NCBI GenBank assembly: GCA_002450895.1
Contig: DKAR01000168.1
Span: 41,520 to 57,414 of the forward strand
Length of the DNA stretch: 15,895 bases
DNA from: Proteobacteria bacterium UBA6921
GTDB taxonomy: Bacteria; Pseudomonadota; Gammaproteobacteria; SG8-11
Direction: 5' to 3'
Part shown: in pieces, positions 15,820-15,895 of the stretch
How positions within the stretch are numbered: position 1 is the first letter of the stretch
Layout of the letters: every line of letters starts with the position of its first letter
Made by a program: the position numbers and the translations under genes
Notes under the pieces: generated by a model
Told to the model about the DNA's origin: nothing
Database searches by the model: none
What the model saw: the letters and a program-made list of their open reading frames with translations, nothing else

Positions 15820-15895
15820 TGGCGTCCCCATGGGGATTCGAACCCCAGTTACTGCCGTGAAAGGGCAATGTCCTAGGCCTCTAGACGATGGGGAC
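15820..15895 (-). tRNA. tRNA-Glu (anticodon TTC)
   Basis: This 76-nt tRNA ends exactly at the window edge. The acceptor stem is GTCCCCA/TGGGGAC followed by G and encoded CCA. The anticodon arm is TTGCC-CTTTCAC-GGCAG with anticodon TTC, which reads Glu GAA and GAG codons. The T-arm is CTGGGG-TTCGAAT-CCCCA. It closely resembles enterobacterial tRNA-Glu. Only its promoter lies outside the window. Confidence 0.97.

Noticed and set aside
15820..15895. tRNA-Glu as an integration site of a mobile element
   Set aside because: No integrase gene and no second copy of the tRNA 3' end were seen in the window.

Overview
The window reads as a piece of chromosome from a Gram-negative proteobacterium, most likely gamma- or betaproteobacterial. 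The reasons are a TamA/TamB outer-membrane assembly pair, lipoproteins with an N-terminal Cys followed by a glycine run, a small barrel protein ending in an aromatic-rich strand, and a tRNA-Glu(TTC) with encoded CCA that closely resembles enterobacterial tRNA-Glu. Base composition is moderately GC-rich. The lipoprotein gene at 6522-7631 looks noticeably more AT-rich than the rest.

Left half, + strand (1-7631): five genes for exported proteins, each with its own leader. First comes the 3' part of a large modular surface or secreted protein (FN3, chitobiase-C-like, two Ig-like repeats, three near-identical immune-inhibitor-A/MAM-like modules). It is followed by a DUF2846-like lipoprotein, a small outer-membrane beta-barrel-like protein, and two lipoproteins with matching signal peptides but unrelated bodies. 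Between the two lipoproteins lies a remnant of the 3' end of the barrel gene, followed by a leader of almost the same length as the one after the intact barrel gene. This suggests a 'barrel + lipoprotein' module that was duplicated and then partly lost. A strong hairpin terminator at 7685-7717 closes this half at a convergent junction.

Right half, - strand (7754-15895), read from the right edge leftwards: tRNA-Glu with its own terminator; a circularly permuted ATP-grasp enzyme of unknown substrate; a two-gene hsp20-DUF2934 operon with a terminator; then tamA-tamB. TamA (BamA-family barrel) and TamB (inner-membrane-anchored periplasm-spanning protein) assist insertion or transport of outer-membrane components. 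The neighbouring barrel and lipoproteins could be clients, but that is inference from proximity only.

I see no defence system, CRISPR array, insertion sequence or prophage gene. The most unusual points are the duplicated barrel/lipoprotein module with its remnant, the mosaic similarity among the three 528-bp modules, and the permuted ATP-grasp gene.
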